Virus record (IMG/VR): IMGVR_UViG_3300047359_001240
Coordinates: 1-21,513 of that record
Reading direction: 5' to 3' (one strand)
From: a virus
Length of the DNA: 21,513 nucleotides
In this document: positions 11,801 to 17,895 of the stretch, piece by piece
Layout of the letters: every line of letters starts with the position of its first letter
How positions within the stretch are numbered: position 1 is the stretch's first letter
Made by a program: the position numbers and the translations under genes
The notes under the pieces: generated by a model
What the model saw: only the letters and a program-made list of their open reading frames with translations
The model's database searches: none
Told to the model about the DNA's origin: nothing

Positions 11801-14800
11801 GTGTTGACCCTGATAACAAAGTACTTGTTTATAGAATATTAGATGACAGATATGTTTTTGATCAAACTATTGTTGCACCTATATCAAACACTGGTTGGGG
11901 AAGTAGTATAAGCCTTAGCGAAGACGGTGACACTTTAATAGTTGCTGATCCTGAGAGTGATGTACAAGGCTACAACACAGGAAAAGTATATGTCTATGCA
12001 AAAGTAAATGGAGCGTTTGAATTACATCAAACATTATCAGGTACAGGAACACTCAGTGAAAAGTTTGGTACTAAGGTTAGCATTTCACAAGATATTATTG
12101 CTGTAACAAGCGGCAATGGCGACATTATTACTGAAACAATATTTGATAACGGTACTACGTCATTTGATGATACATTTACAACATACCCTGATAAAAGAAT
12201 AGACAGTGGTAGTGTTAGACTATACCAAAAAGTTAAAGACGCATACATACTTGCAGAAGAATTAGATTATGACGGCGATGATAATGTACTAGTTGCAAGT
12301 AGATTTGGCGAACAAGTTTTAATTAATGACAATCACATTTATGTAGGTGTTCCAGCAGATCCAAACTCATATTATGATGAAGATATAAATCCTGGAAGTT
12401 TTGTTGACTATCAAGTTACACAAGATAAAAAACCGTGGACATTATTAAGAACACCAAATGAAGTTGTTGACACACAAAAAATTAAATCAGCATTTTTGTA
12501 CAACGTAAAAACAAATCAATTATCTACATACTTAGATTATATTGATCCTGTACAAGGTAAAATTGCAGGACCGGCAGAACAAGAATTAACATTTAAATCA
12601 AACATTGATTTTGCACGTTACAATGTTACAACATTACCTGACTACTTTAGTGAAACTTCTAATTGGGAAGAACAACATGTTGGCAAACTATGGTGGGATT
12701 TATCTACAGCAAAATTCTTTAATGTATATCAAGAAGATATTACTAACCAGGCAAACAACTGGAGCAAGTTAATACCTAACTACTCGGTTGATATTTATGA
12801 ATGGGTAGAAAGTGATATTGTTCCAGCAGATTGGGATAACCAAGCAGACACAGCCGCAGGCTTTGCAAAAGGTATAAGTGGGTTATCTAAATACGGCAAT
12901 GATGCATACAGCCAAAAATTAGTTTACGATCCTGTATCACAAACATTTAGCGACAAATATTACTTTTGGGTTAAAAATAAAGTAACTGTTCCTGTTCAAG
13001 AAGCAAGAACAATTAGTGCATCTGAAGTTGCAAAATTAATTGCTAATCCAAGAGGACAAGGTTATAGTTTTGTAGCATTATTAAGTAATGATAGATTTGT
13101 TCTTTACAACTGTGAAAGTTTAATTAAAGACAAAGACATTGCTTTACATGTAAGTTACTATACACAAGATACACAAGAACAAAATAGACATTTTGAATAT
13201 AGTCTGTTAACAGAAGGACTAGAAACAAGTGTACCTAAAGCAGACATAGAAAGAAAATGGATTGACAGTTTACTTGGTTACGATTCAAGAGGACGTATTG
13301 TTCCAGATCCTGAGTTAAGTGCAAAAGACAAATATGGTACATTAAATAGTCCAAGACAAAGTTGGTTTGTTAATAGACAAGAAGCATTTAAGCAAGTTGT
13401 TGAAAGAGCAAACTTAGCACTTCAAGAAACTATTATTGTAGATGACTTTAGTTTTAAAACTCTTAACAGTGAAGATGTCCAACCGTTTGTAACTGACAGA
13501 ACATATGATTATAAAATTGATACATTAGATGAATTAAACTTTATTGGTATTAATAAAATTAAAACCGCAACACTACAAGCATCAGTGCATAGTGGTGTAG
13601 TAACTGATATTAGAATTACTGATACTGGTAGAGGTTATAACGATCCTACATACGACAATACTACAAGTGTTGTAAGACACGGACCAAGTTTTGAATTGTT
13701 TGGTAACGGTAGCGGATTAGACTTTAATTTAGAAATTAATAACTTAGGACAAGTTAGCAAAGTAAACATTATTAACGGTGGTTCTGGTTATGATGAAAAT
13801 TTAATAATTGAAGTAAGACCGCTTACAGTATTAGTTGAAAACGATAGTACAGTAAATAACAAATGGGCTATTTACGAATGGAATAAATCATCAAGTCTTT
13901 GGGATAGAGTAAAATCACAAAGTTACGATACAAAAGAATATTGGGATTATGTAGACTGGTATGCAACAGGTTATACACAATTTACAAGAATTGATCATAG
14001 AGTAGATGAAAGTTATCAGTTAGCATCAGCAAATGCTAAGATTGGCCAAATTGTTAAGATTGATAATATAGGTAACGGTGGCTGGTTATTATTAAAACGT
14101 GTTGCAGATACTAATTCTTTAGACTATACAATTGATTATGAAACTATTGGTAGAGAAAACGGTACAATAGAAATTAGTAGTAAAATTTATAATGTAATAG
14201 AAAATACAGTTGGTTATGATTTACTAGGCTACGACAATAGATTCTTTGATACTGAACCAGTAACTGAAGGTAGACAAATATTAACAGCATTAAAGAACGA
14301 TATATTTGTAGATAACTTAGCAATTAAATGGCAAGAATTATTCCTTGCAAGTGTTAGATATGTATTGTCAGAACAACAAAATGTTGACTGGGTATATAAA
14401 ACAAGTTTTGTAAAAGCAAAACATAATGTAGGCGAACTAGAGCAAAAGATAAATTATCAAAATGATAATCTAAGTAGTTATAATGATTACATTAACGAAG
14501 TTAAACCTTATAAGACAAACATACGTGAATATCTAAGTTCTTATGAAAATGTAGACAATACTAATACTCAAACAAGTGATTTTGATGTTCCTCCGTATTA
14601 CGATTATACACAAAACGGAATAAAAACTAAATCTGTAAAAATTAAAGATAACGAGTTGCTTGGAGCAGATGCGTTCTTTGATGAATATCCATACCAGTCA
14701 TGGAAAGAAAATTACGGATATAAAGTTACAGCAATTAATATTTACAATAGCGGAAGCAAATATACATATCCACCAACAGTAACTATTGCAGGCGGTGGCG

Positions 14801-17800
14801 GCACTGGCGCAACAGCAAGAGCATATATTGGTGCAGGCAAAGTAGTTAACATTGAAGTTACTAATCCAGGAAGCGGATATACTAGTGCGCCAACTATAAC
14901 TATTAGCGGATCACAAGCAGATGGTTCTACAACAGCAATAGCATCAGCACAAATTGGTAACAGTGTTGTTAGAAGTCTACAAGTTGGTATTAAGTTTGAC
15001 AGAGTGTCTGGACAATACTTTATTACAACGTTGCCTGAAACAGAAACATTTACAGGTACAGCAATAAACAATAAGTTTGATTTAAAATGGCCTATTAATT
15101 TAAAACGTAATAAAATAAAAGTTACAATTAATGGCACATTATTGTTACGTAGTGAATATGCATTTACTAACATAGATGATAAAACATATACATATGCTAG
15201 ACAAAAAGGTCAAATACAGTTTAGTAACACTCCTGCATTAGGAAGTATTATTGTAGTTGAATACGAAAAAGATCCTGCAATATTAAATGCACAAGATAGA
15301 ATTAATCACTTGTACAATCCTACAACAGGAATGCTTGGTAAAGATTTATCACAACTAATGGTTGGTGTTGACTACGGTGGTGTAGAAGTTAAGAGCTTTG
15401 GCTTTGAAGGTACATCAGGATGGATGACTGACGAATATGGAACAGACACTTGGGACAGTTACGATAACACATTTGAAGATGAAATATTCTTTGCAGATGG
15501 TACAACTGTTGCTATTGAACTTGCTAAACCTTTAGAAGACGGTGTTGAGTATAATGTTTACTTAAAACGCTTTAGTCAAACAAAGGCAATTAGAATTGAT
15601 GATCCTAACTATGGTAATAATCCTACTAATAAATTAGCAATGATGCAAACACTAACAGGTGACGGTGTAACACAAACAATAAACTTAGCAGAAAATGATA
15701 TTGAAGTTTCAGATGGTGATATTGTTACTATTAGAAAAACAACTTCAGATGGTAGTTTTAAACCAGACGGTGATAGTTACGATACAATACTTGAAGGCGG
15801 CGCCCTAACTTATGGTAATGCTGGTGGTATTAACGCAGACGACATTATCTTAGACGGAGATTTATTTGTTACTCCGTTAACAACAGGCGGCCCAGAAGAA
15901 TTAGTTAATGGTCAAGTTATGGACTCTGTTAATATAACAGTTTATGAAAGAAACGGTGAAGGTCAGGGACAAATATATAATCAAAATTACTTAACTGATG
16001 GCACAACTACAACTTATCCACTAGGATTAGCGCCACACGGTAACGATGCTGTAATTGTTAAACTAGGTAATACAATAGTTGATAAAGCACAGTACACATT
16101 AGATTACAAAGCCCTTACAGTAACATTTAATAATGCACCTACAACAGACCAAGTACTAACAATACTTACAGTTGGAATAAACGGAGAAAATATAATTGAT
16201 CTTGGAGTATTGTTTACAGAAGAAGGACAAAGTTCGTATGTAACAAATATTTTATGGAGTGATAGTTATGCAGTTTATCTTAGAAAAGATGGACAAGAGC
16301 CAGACGGACCTGAATTGATTGCTAAGAAAAGTGATACAGGCTTTATTGAATTTGTGTTTAGTCCAGTACCGCCTCCAGAAGGCACAAGACTAGATTATGA
16401 AATTTACTCTAATAATACACAAATTAATTATAGTAAAATACAAAAAGACAATATTATTGCTGACGGCTCAAGTGTTACATATAACTTATCAACTAGTGCA
16501 ATATACGAAACACCTGCAGAGTTCTTTAGCATTGTAGAAGTTAATGGTGCTATTAAAAAGCCAGGCTACTCAAAAGTATTCCATATTACAGATGCAACAC
16601 GAAGAGAATATACTTTAGAAACATTCCAAGTACAAGAGTCAACTCTAAGTCCTGCTGATACTGAAATATATCTTAATGGTAAATTATTAAACCAGCAAGA
16701 TAGTTATGCTGTTAACATTGGTCAAAGTAGTATTACAATAGGAAGTAATATTTTGTCACAAGGTGATATACTAACTGTTTACTTTAGAAATGGTGATTAT
16801 CGTGTTATTGGTAACCAAGTTACATTTACGGATTTACCAGCAGAAGACGATATTATAAATGTTTACACATTTAGTAATCATGATATATTAGATATTAACC
16901 GCATAAGTTATGATGTTATTAATAGAAGTGCATTAACGCCTGGATCAGATAACTTTTCAGCGTACCATCAATTAACAGGTGGTAGAGTATTGTTAAATCA
17001 ACCAGCCAGCGGTGTTGAATATGTTTGGTTATTTAAAAACGGTTCCATGTTATCACCAAGTGTAGATTATAAGTTACAGAGTAACATGAAAATAATTGAG
17101 CTTGTTAACGAACCTGCTGAAAATGATACAATAGATATTATACACTTTACAGCACCAATTAGTACACCAACTATTGCATGGCAACAGTTTAAAGATATTC
17201 TTAATAGAACGCACTATAAACGTGTTGACAATAACGATGGTGTAAAACTAGCACAAGATTTAGCATTTAATGATCTTAGAATTGTTGTTGTTGAAGGAGC
17301 AGATAGATTACCAAGGCCAGATAAGCGTTCTAATAAACCAGGCATTATTTGGATTGGCGGCGAACGTATTGAGTACTTTGCAAAAACAGGCAATGACTTA
17401 AGACAGTTACGTAGAGGCACATTAGGAACAGGTATTGCATCAATACACAGTGCAGGATCTAGAGTTTACGGCGCAGGAGTAGAGAAAAATATTCCATATA
17501 CTGATCAAACTATAGCTTGGACACCAGTTGATGCTGTAACCGAAGGACAAACTGAATTTACACTTGATTTTACACCTAATAGTGTAAATGAGTTTGAAGT
17601 GTTTGCTGCAGGAAAGAGGTTAAATAAGGCTGCTATAGCTACATTTGATCCCGTACTTGCAATTGATTCACCTGAAGGTGATGTAAATACACCAGCAGAG
17701 TTCACTGTAAATGGCAATACATTAACACTAACAAGTCCAATGAAAGCAGATCAAAAGTTAGTTGTTATTAGAAAAGTAGGTAAATTGTGGACAGACCCGG

Positions 17801-17874
17801 GCACTCCATTAAAAGATGCTCAAAACGACATTGGTAGTTTCTTACGTGGAGCAAGAAGTGAATTACCCGAATAA
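2848..17874 (+). CDS. Giant modular virion structural protein, 5008 aa, at the T4 gene 7 position
   Basis: One unbroken frame of 5008 codons, roughly 550 kDa, starts at an ATG with a strong upstream ribosome site. Modules seen in order: conserved N-terminus (LLPKYFRT, then INGYMGRKNAK, ~25-70) and EYYAWNPNVDWDKF (~130); cupredoxin-like domain (197-305); NKWFHKDVIEKS (~425); Trp-rich core ~1080-1205 (YRDTGFSRQDVDS, DTDRPHTHPWEMLGF, KPSWWEAEYGPAPYT); carbohydrate-binding-module-like motifs (1461, 1719, 2232, 2892); YKFYQGMLQDKGTK (~1830); FG-GAP-like blades (2133-2218, ~2840, 2963-3172); VGKLWWDLSTAKFFNVYQ (~3285); GSGY/GRGY repeats (3583-3658, 3960-4039); C-terminal beta repeats (4067-4760); IIWIGGERIEYF...LRQLRRGTLGTG (4833-4863). 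These motifs recall large structural proteins of marine T4-like phages. Its position after a gp6-like gene suggests a wedge role like T4 gp7 (1032 residues), but I see no sequence resemblance to gp7. No signal peptide or membrane segment is evident, and only four cysteines occur. Confidence 0.85.
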   Translation: MSYDNDQTDAPLPAGGKGDRKSVDLLPKYFRTQANKKILSSTIDQLVQPGTAEKINGYMGRKNAKAFKAGDTYIADVTQQRQDRQLEPATVSVDDLGNVNFFADYADYINQVKNFSGNNEDQSRLNSQEYYAWNPNVDWDKFTNFREYYWLPNGPQTVSVFGKTLEEVSTYTVTTEDQGDNVVYKFSPPGFEPNPALTLYRGQTYTFEIDTPGHPFSFSTDRRFADAPFTLEKQDDGSYKVISGSADNVSSLYVQGLTAIDLEGNEIDPVNVEKGRITFTVPFEAPEQLYYTSGSDINTSGYIKVFDIIENTQIDVSDIIGKKNYTSSNKVQFTNGLKVKFAGKVTPEIYANDEWYVEGVGTDIRLVKESDLVIPASYVGDKLVPFDSEGFDRLPFGNASAFAGTKDYVVINRSSVDRNAWTRYNKWFHKDVIEKSAEYNNEVASIDQSGRASRPIIEFNAGLKLFNFGTQAKDDVDLIDYKTTDAFSTVEGGTGYNVDNTNLADGMRVIFNADTDRNVRGKIYKVNFILIDNIRQISLVEETDATAQVNETVLIKGGDTYKGRLFYFDGTNWKESQRKIQVNQQPLFDVFDESDDSFGTYNASTFSGTELFAYAKGTGTNDAELGFPLSYRAIENFGDIQFKFPLVSDSFVYEENNSNITVNVETGYVRKYTDLTSYVSENGWIKANKPSSQAIVRQYVADTTVNDFAVDVFDRSGDLNDLVVKVYVNNTFKKESTHYDINRINGVAYVTFKTDLETDDIVLLRCFSKATKTDNGYYELAYNLERNPMNENIGDFTIGEVTDHVSTIIENTFDYNGNRFPGVSNLRDIGNLSQFGTRFVKHTGPIALASYHLTDKNANIIKALKYARLEYAKYKRLFLQVADTLGYDGPIKDHVDKIIEEINSQKTDGMPFYFSDMIPHGASKRTLHIVRASDGVFYPLTKTFSLSNLSERGVLVYLNDVALCHGTDYTFTAEGFVKVSATLAVDDELEIYEYDTTDGCFVPTTPTKLGLYPAYKPELYLDTTQETPRNVIQGHDGSITVAYGDYRDNLILDFERRIYNNLKQAYNTDVFDVHEFAGGNYRDTGFSRQDVDSAMVSDFVQWSIIAGDPNYTANTFWKDTDTFRYNYKNMSSPTGKLLPGFWRGVYKDAYDTDRPHTHPWEMLGFTIKPSWWEAEYGPAPYTRNNFVLWEDLEKGLIKEPGKPAKVDNRYKRPGLTNHIPTDENGNLLSPLDSNYAQNFVAVRTRDSYAFGDHTPTESAWRKSSEYPFALITSWILNQPAKVMGTGFDLSRMLRNKTGNLVYSPSNTIIRLKDLVFPNTYTDNQRVITSGLVNFVYNYIVSDINTSYNEYQAELKTLKNQLALKVGGFTDKSKFKLILDSRTPLNEGNVFVPEENYKLFLNTSVPIEIANYSGVVIQKNTNGYVVKGYDQASAAFNYYEPIQASSDPVINIGGISESFVNWDSGKQYVKGQNVRYNNFYYRVNSSHVSGPNFDDTKMSKLAELPLVGGRSNVLRRKFTNRVNTIPYGTLLTSTQEVVDFLLGYEAYLKAQGFKFEYYNKDISVVEDWTFSVKEFMFWTTQNWAAGSVLTLSPGAQQFTFNRQYMVVDNIFDNFYDYSLLKADGQKLQRSFSSIARDTENDFGLSVRNTADGIYSVKLPLVQREHVILLDNKTVFGDVIYDQEAGYRQERIKVTGYRSDNWSGGLNIPGFIYDEAEVRDWQQYKDYGIGKLVKHKEFYYVALANVTGTEVFIDSQWERLENRPQAQLVPNFEYKINQFADFYDLDTDNFDLEQQKHAQHLIGYQKRKYLENIINDDVSQYKFYQGMLQDKGTKNSLVKLFDALASADKESLEFYEEWAIRVGQYGATDNFDDVEFLIDEKQIKTNPQPIELVTNLPANDTDTIYKLTPADVYKRPQNYDHKPFPTVVDYKQFTKDAGFVFDADVAYRINDKADILTANINVIGAKDYVWVTGDEQPWDVLQHVTTDIRVTNITGFDEGADAFVGVDNPGGTIEFDRSHSFKRGDIIGLQNTSTQNDGFYTVEVVKPTSVNVLAGTNNSIEDLSDINGYVSILRSVNFDTIKEANIVLEEKIAEDQKVWINGSTKNDWVVAIQDNVYNDKSHYNNPSDYDITSAYEFGSAISSNKANTRLALGDHSANNLNGNVYTYQRGSNLRDLLFEDTLTLDTDAYPMADGHRFGADIDISEDGKYLIIGSSTASEVASNYQSDYSKTIAYNENDIVKYSENYWKAVRTITPESNSIAFSTFDSYANFERSSDSSLLTLILQGSPYLPNTQTDHLLIAAPFDQYRGSKPQDKLVLKWNNYTNFNRNIGSASPVEVFPEGINAQNSAASYTEPTSTFINGEHVIVEKIDAVLLVEPFTDPPVDGDIINAVGGSATVYKAFQRDFKLVLYIKDTNGVFGPTGTITNSNGTPIGDYTQPNYNGTTGAVGGWWYINTGTNYLTSDEFTETKDFGVPAYGLVYQDVLVYNENTQTYARTIPNFYANGLDDVASTIFPDRDEPVFVSVLSHRGAAYVNVDVDGVQNIVDNRWLMRVPSNLAGEITTAGDQFRAYINDQADSPDFDLLGIDPSYINDNLHTVVDMWEGYIDFTFTKTQGADVDMLSDPDVDTGDFFEPAYEGKVFSDINGNIININGADGDFIRDEITGARGRVAYYIRRAGTQGRVYLKDVTGTFTQGNRLLLETLEGPSQLPNQRIMGPINKISVTGSNTGKIAVMQRGTNFPAHPESYGGLQQFRDLNAFAHINKEFWVYQENLTEAGKEAEASIPSTANSDWRLVYNLPVDTSGSQVSKPVNQGVYSIFNRVGNTWTNRGTWTIPGSTTNSNVGKQVAVTQDGELYRFYVGSKENLTVLKHGIDKYGKKYNYALDINPHYRGPYSADASYKTDEIVLYNNQLYSALTFLKGVLPTDTLKWTTLNSTVNYLPSLPNDVNIYNDPVFNDLGEGVLDFTKEISVSENGQVLAISVITDTSVDPDNKVLVYRILDDRYVFDQTIVAPISNTGWGSSISLSEDGDTLIVADPESDVQGYNTGKVYVYAKVNGAFELHQTLSGTGTLSEKFGTKVSISQDIIAVTSGNGDIITETIFDNGTTSFDDTFTTYPDKRIDSGSVRLYQKVKDAYILAEELDYDGDDNVLVASRFGEQVLINDNHIYVGVPADPNSYYDEDINPGSFVDYQVTQDKKPWTLLRTPNEVVDTQKIKSAFLYNVKTNQLSTYLDYIDPVQGKIAGPAEQELTFKSNIDFARYNVTTLPDYFSETSNWEEQHVGKLWWDLSTAKFFNVYQEDITNQANNWSKLIPNYSVDIYEWVESDIVPADWDNQADTAAGFAKGISGLSKYGNDAYSQKLVYDPVSQTFSDKYYFWVKNKVTVPVQEARTISASEVAKLIANPRGQGYSFVALLSNDRFVLYNCESLIKDKDIALHVSYYTQDTQEQNRHFEYSLLTEGLETSVPKADIERKWIDSLLGYDSRGRIVPDPELSAKDKYGTLNSPRQSWFVNRQEAFKQVVERANLALQETIIVDDFSFKTLNSEDVQPFVTDRTYDYKIDTLDELNFIGINKIKTATLQASVHSGVVTDIRITDTGRGYNDPTYDNTTSVVRHGPSFELFGNGSGLDFNLEINNLGQVSKVNIINGGSGYDENLIIEVRPLTVLVENDSTVNNKWAIYEWNKSSSLWDRVKSQSYDTKEYWDYVDWYATGYTQFTRIDHRVDESYQLASANAKIGQIVKIDNIGNGGWLLLKRVADTNSLDYTIDYETIGRENGTIEISSKIYNVIENTVGYDLLGYDNRFFDTEPVTEGRQILTALKNDIFVDNLAIKWQELFLASVRYVLSEQQNVDWVYKTSFVKAKHNVGELEQKINYQNDNLSSYNDYINEVKPYKTNIREYLSSYENVDNTNTQTSDFDVPPYYDYTQNGIKTKSVKIKDNELLGADAFFDEYPYQSWKENYGYKVTAINIYNSGSKYTYPPTVTIAGGGGTGATARAYIGAGKVVNIEVTNPGSGYTSAPTITISGSQADGSTTAIASAQIGNSVVRSLQVGIKFDRVSGQYFITTLPETETFTGTAINNKFDLKWPINLKRNKIKVTINGTLLLRSEYAFTNIDDKTYTYARQKGQIQFSNTPALGSIIVVEYEKDPAILNAQDRINHLYNPTTGMLGKDLSQLMVGVDYGGVEVKSFGFEGTSGWMTDEYGTDTWDSYDNTFEDEIFFADGTTVAIELAKPLEDGVEYNVYLKRFSQTKAIRIDDPNYGNNPTNKLAMMQTLTGDGVTQTINLAENDIEVSDGDIVTIRKTTSDGSFKPDGDSYDTILEGGALTYGNAGGINADDIILDGDLFVTPLTTGGPEELVNGQVMDSVNITVYERNGEGQGQIYNQNYLTDGTTTTYPLGLAPHGNDAVIVKLGNTIVDKAQYTLDYKALTVTFNNAPTTDQVLTILTVGINGENIIDLGVLFTEEGQSSYVTNILWSDSYAVYLRKDGQEPDGPELIAKKSDTGFIEFVFSPVPPPEGTRLDYEIYSNNTQINYSKIQKDNIIADGSSVTYNLSTSAIYETPAEFFSIVEVNGAIKKPGYSKVFHITDATRREYTLETFQVQESTLSPADTEIYLNGKLLNQQDSYAVNIGQSSITIGSNILSQGDILTVYFRNGDYRVIGNQVTFTDLPAEDDIINVYTFSNHDILDINRISYDVINRSALTPGSDNFSAYHQLTGGRVLLNQPASGVEYVWLFKNGSMLSPSVDYKLQSNMKIIELVNEPAENDTIDIIHFTAPISTPTIAWQQFKDILNRTHYKRVDNNDGVKLAQDLAFNDLRIVVVEGADRLPRPDKRSNKPGIIWIGGERIEYFAKTGNDLRQLRRGTLGTGIASIHSAGSRVYGAGVEKNIPYTDQTIAWTPVDAVTEGQTEFTLDFTPNSVNEFEVFAAGKRLNKAAIATFDPVLAIDSPEGDVNTPAEFTVNGNTLTLTSPMKADQKLVVIRKVGKLWTDPGTPLKDAQNDIGSFLRGARSELPE
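3436..3770 (+). other. Cupredoxin-like domain with lost metal ligands (within the giant protein)
   Basis: Residues 197-220 (LTLYRGQTYTFEIDTPGHPF) and 281-305 (VPFEAPEQLYYTSGSDINTS) fit the two ends of a cupredoxin-like fold seen in many marine phage and bacterial proteins, whose second half usually reads LYYxCxxHxxMxG. Aligned without gaps, Cys is Ser293, His is Asp296 and Met is Thr299, while the first His (His214 of GHPF) and the final Gly301 are kept. The fold is inferred; the substitutions are read directly from the codons. It is probably a structural remnant that does not bind copper. Confidence 0.55.
6070..6462 (+). other. Trp-rich conserved core of the giant protein
   Basis: Residues ~1075-1205 are dense in Trp, Tyr, His and Pro: YRDTGFSRQDVDS, then PGFWRGVYKDAYDTDRPHTH, then PWEMLGFTIKPSWWEAEYG, then APYTRNNFVLWEDL. 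I recognise this as the most family-specific part of very large myovirus structural proteins. No catalytic motif is visible. It is a good anchor for finding homologues because it is not low-complexity. Confidence 0.6.
7228..7300 (+). other. Carbohydrate-binding-module-like motif 1 (giant protein)
   Basis: Residues 1461-1482 read WDSGKQYVKGQNVRYNNFYY and onward, the 'W....Y..GD.V.Y.g..Y.a' pattern of CBM5/12-type (ChtBD3) modules. Three further copies of the pattern occur in the same protein, starting at 8002, 9541 and 11521. Sugar binding is inferred from the motif only. Confidence 0.45.
8002..8118 (+). other. Carbohydrate-binding-module-like motif 2 (giant protein)
   Basis: Residues 1719-1757 begin WQQYKDYGIGKLVKHKEFYY and end with a Trp-Glu-Arg-Leu segment, keeping the aromatic spacing of CBM5/12-type modules (W, Y, then G..V.....YY, then a distal W). 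It is followed directly by an alpha-helical stretch (residues ~1790-1880) containing YKFYQGMLQDKGTK. Confidence 0.45.
9244..9501 (+). other. FG-GAP-like beta-propeller blades, first group (giant protein)
   Basis: Residues 2133-2218 contain two units: FGSAISSN...LALGDHSANNLNGNVYTYQR, and FGADIDISEDGKYLIIGSST. Each has the 'FG..v..s.dG..l.vG.....G.vyvy' layout of FG-GAP/integrin-alpha-type propeller blades. The group is cut off from the second group (from residue ~2840) by more than 600 residues of other sequence. Confidence 0.5.
9541..9612 (+). other. Carbohydrate-binding-module-like motif 3 (giant protein)
   Basis: Residues 2232-2255 read YNENDIVKYSENYWKAVRTI and onward, the core 'Y..nDIV.Y...YW.A' pattern. 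It follows the first propeller group by only ~15 residues, so it looks like an insertion after a blade. Confidence 0.5.
11521..11640 (+). other. Carbohydrate-binding-module-like motif 4 (giant protein)
   Basis: Residues 2892-2931 read YSADASYKTDEIVLYNNQLY, with a downstream KWTTL, fitting the same aromatic pattern as motif 3. It lies between a lone blade-like unit near residue 2840 and the second propeller group from residue 2963. Confidence 0.5.
11734..12363 (+). other. FG-GAP-like beta-propeller blades, second group (giant protein)
   Basis: Residues 2963-3172 hold four consecutive blade-like units: ISVSENGQVLAISV...DNKVLVYR; GWGSSISLSEDGDTLIVADP...GKVYVYAK; FGTKVSISQDIIAVTSGNGD, followed by GSVRLYQK; and RFGEQVLINDNHIYVGVPAD. 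The repeat is clear at protein level and absent at nucleotide level, so it is old. Such propellers usually make protein or glycan contacts; the role here is inferred. Confidence 0.6.
13594..14963 (+). repeat. Dispersed glycine-rich GxGY repeats (giant protein)
   Basis: A repeat of the form 'v..i.i.n.GsgY...P.v.i.ggg..GatA.a...G.v..v.v.n.GsGY' appears at residues 3583-3658 (DTGRGYNDPTY, INGGSGYDENLIIEV) and again at 3960-4039 (NSGSKYTYPPTVTIAGGGG, NPGSGYTSAPTITISG). The copies bracket ~300 residues of different, Trp/Tyr-rich sequence. Such repeats are frequent in marine phage tail proteins and are thought to form beta-rich shafts or sandwiches. Confidence 0.6.
15046..17150 (+). repeat. C-terminal run of beta-domain repeats (giant protein)
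   Basis: Residues ~4067-4765 show at least five units of the form 'dG....f.l.......v.V.vNG..l....Y.......i.f...p..gd.i.v.y'. Clear landmarks are IKVTINGTLLLRSEYAF, VIVKLGNTIVDKAQYTL, TEIYLNGKLLNQQDSYAV, and VWLFKNGSMLSPSVDYKL. Divergence between units is high. The layout suggests a string of small Ig-like or jelly-roll domains; a further degenerate unit may sit at ~4885-4990. Confidence 0.55.
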
Positions 17875-17877
17875 ATA
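17870..17877 (+). promoter_or_regulatory. T4-late-promoter-like octamer
   Basis: AATAAATA matches the T4 late consensus TATAAATA at seven of eight positions and overlaps the stop codon of the giant gene (17872-17874). Transcription would start a few bases downstream, leaving a leader of only about a dozen bases before the ATG at 17896. In such an A/T-rich genome the match could be chance; its position in the widest intergenic gap of the window is the main support. Confidence 0.35.
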
Positions 17878-17884
17878 TACTAGT

Positions 17885-17889
17885 AGGAA
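17885..17889 (+). promoter_or_regulatory. Ribosome binding site of the 206-aa gene
   Basis: AGGAA ends six bases before the ATG at 17896, inside the 21-base gap after the giant gene. It is the only purine-rich site near a start codon here and supports this start. Confidence 0.6.
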
Positions 17890-17895
17890 TAGAAA

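Noticed and set aside
14742-15173. Minus-strand open frame of 143 codons
   Set aside because: It is antisense to the Gly/Thr/Ser-rich repeats of the giant gene, which give few minus-strand stops; it has no ribosome site and a biased hydrophobic composition. It is a shadow.
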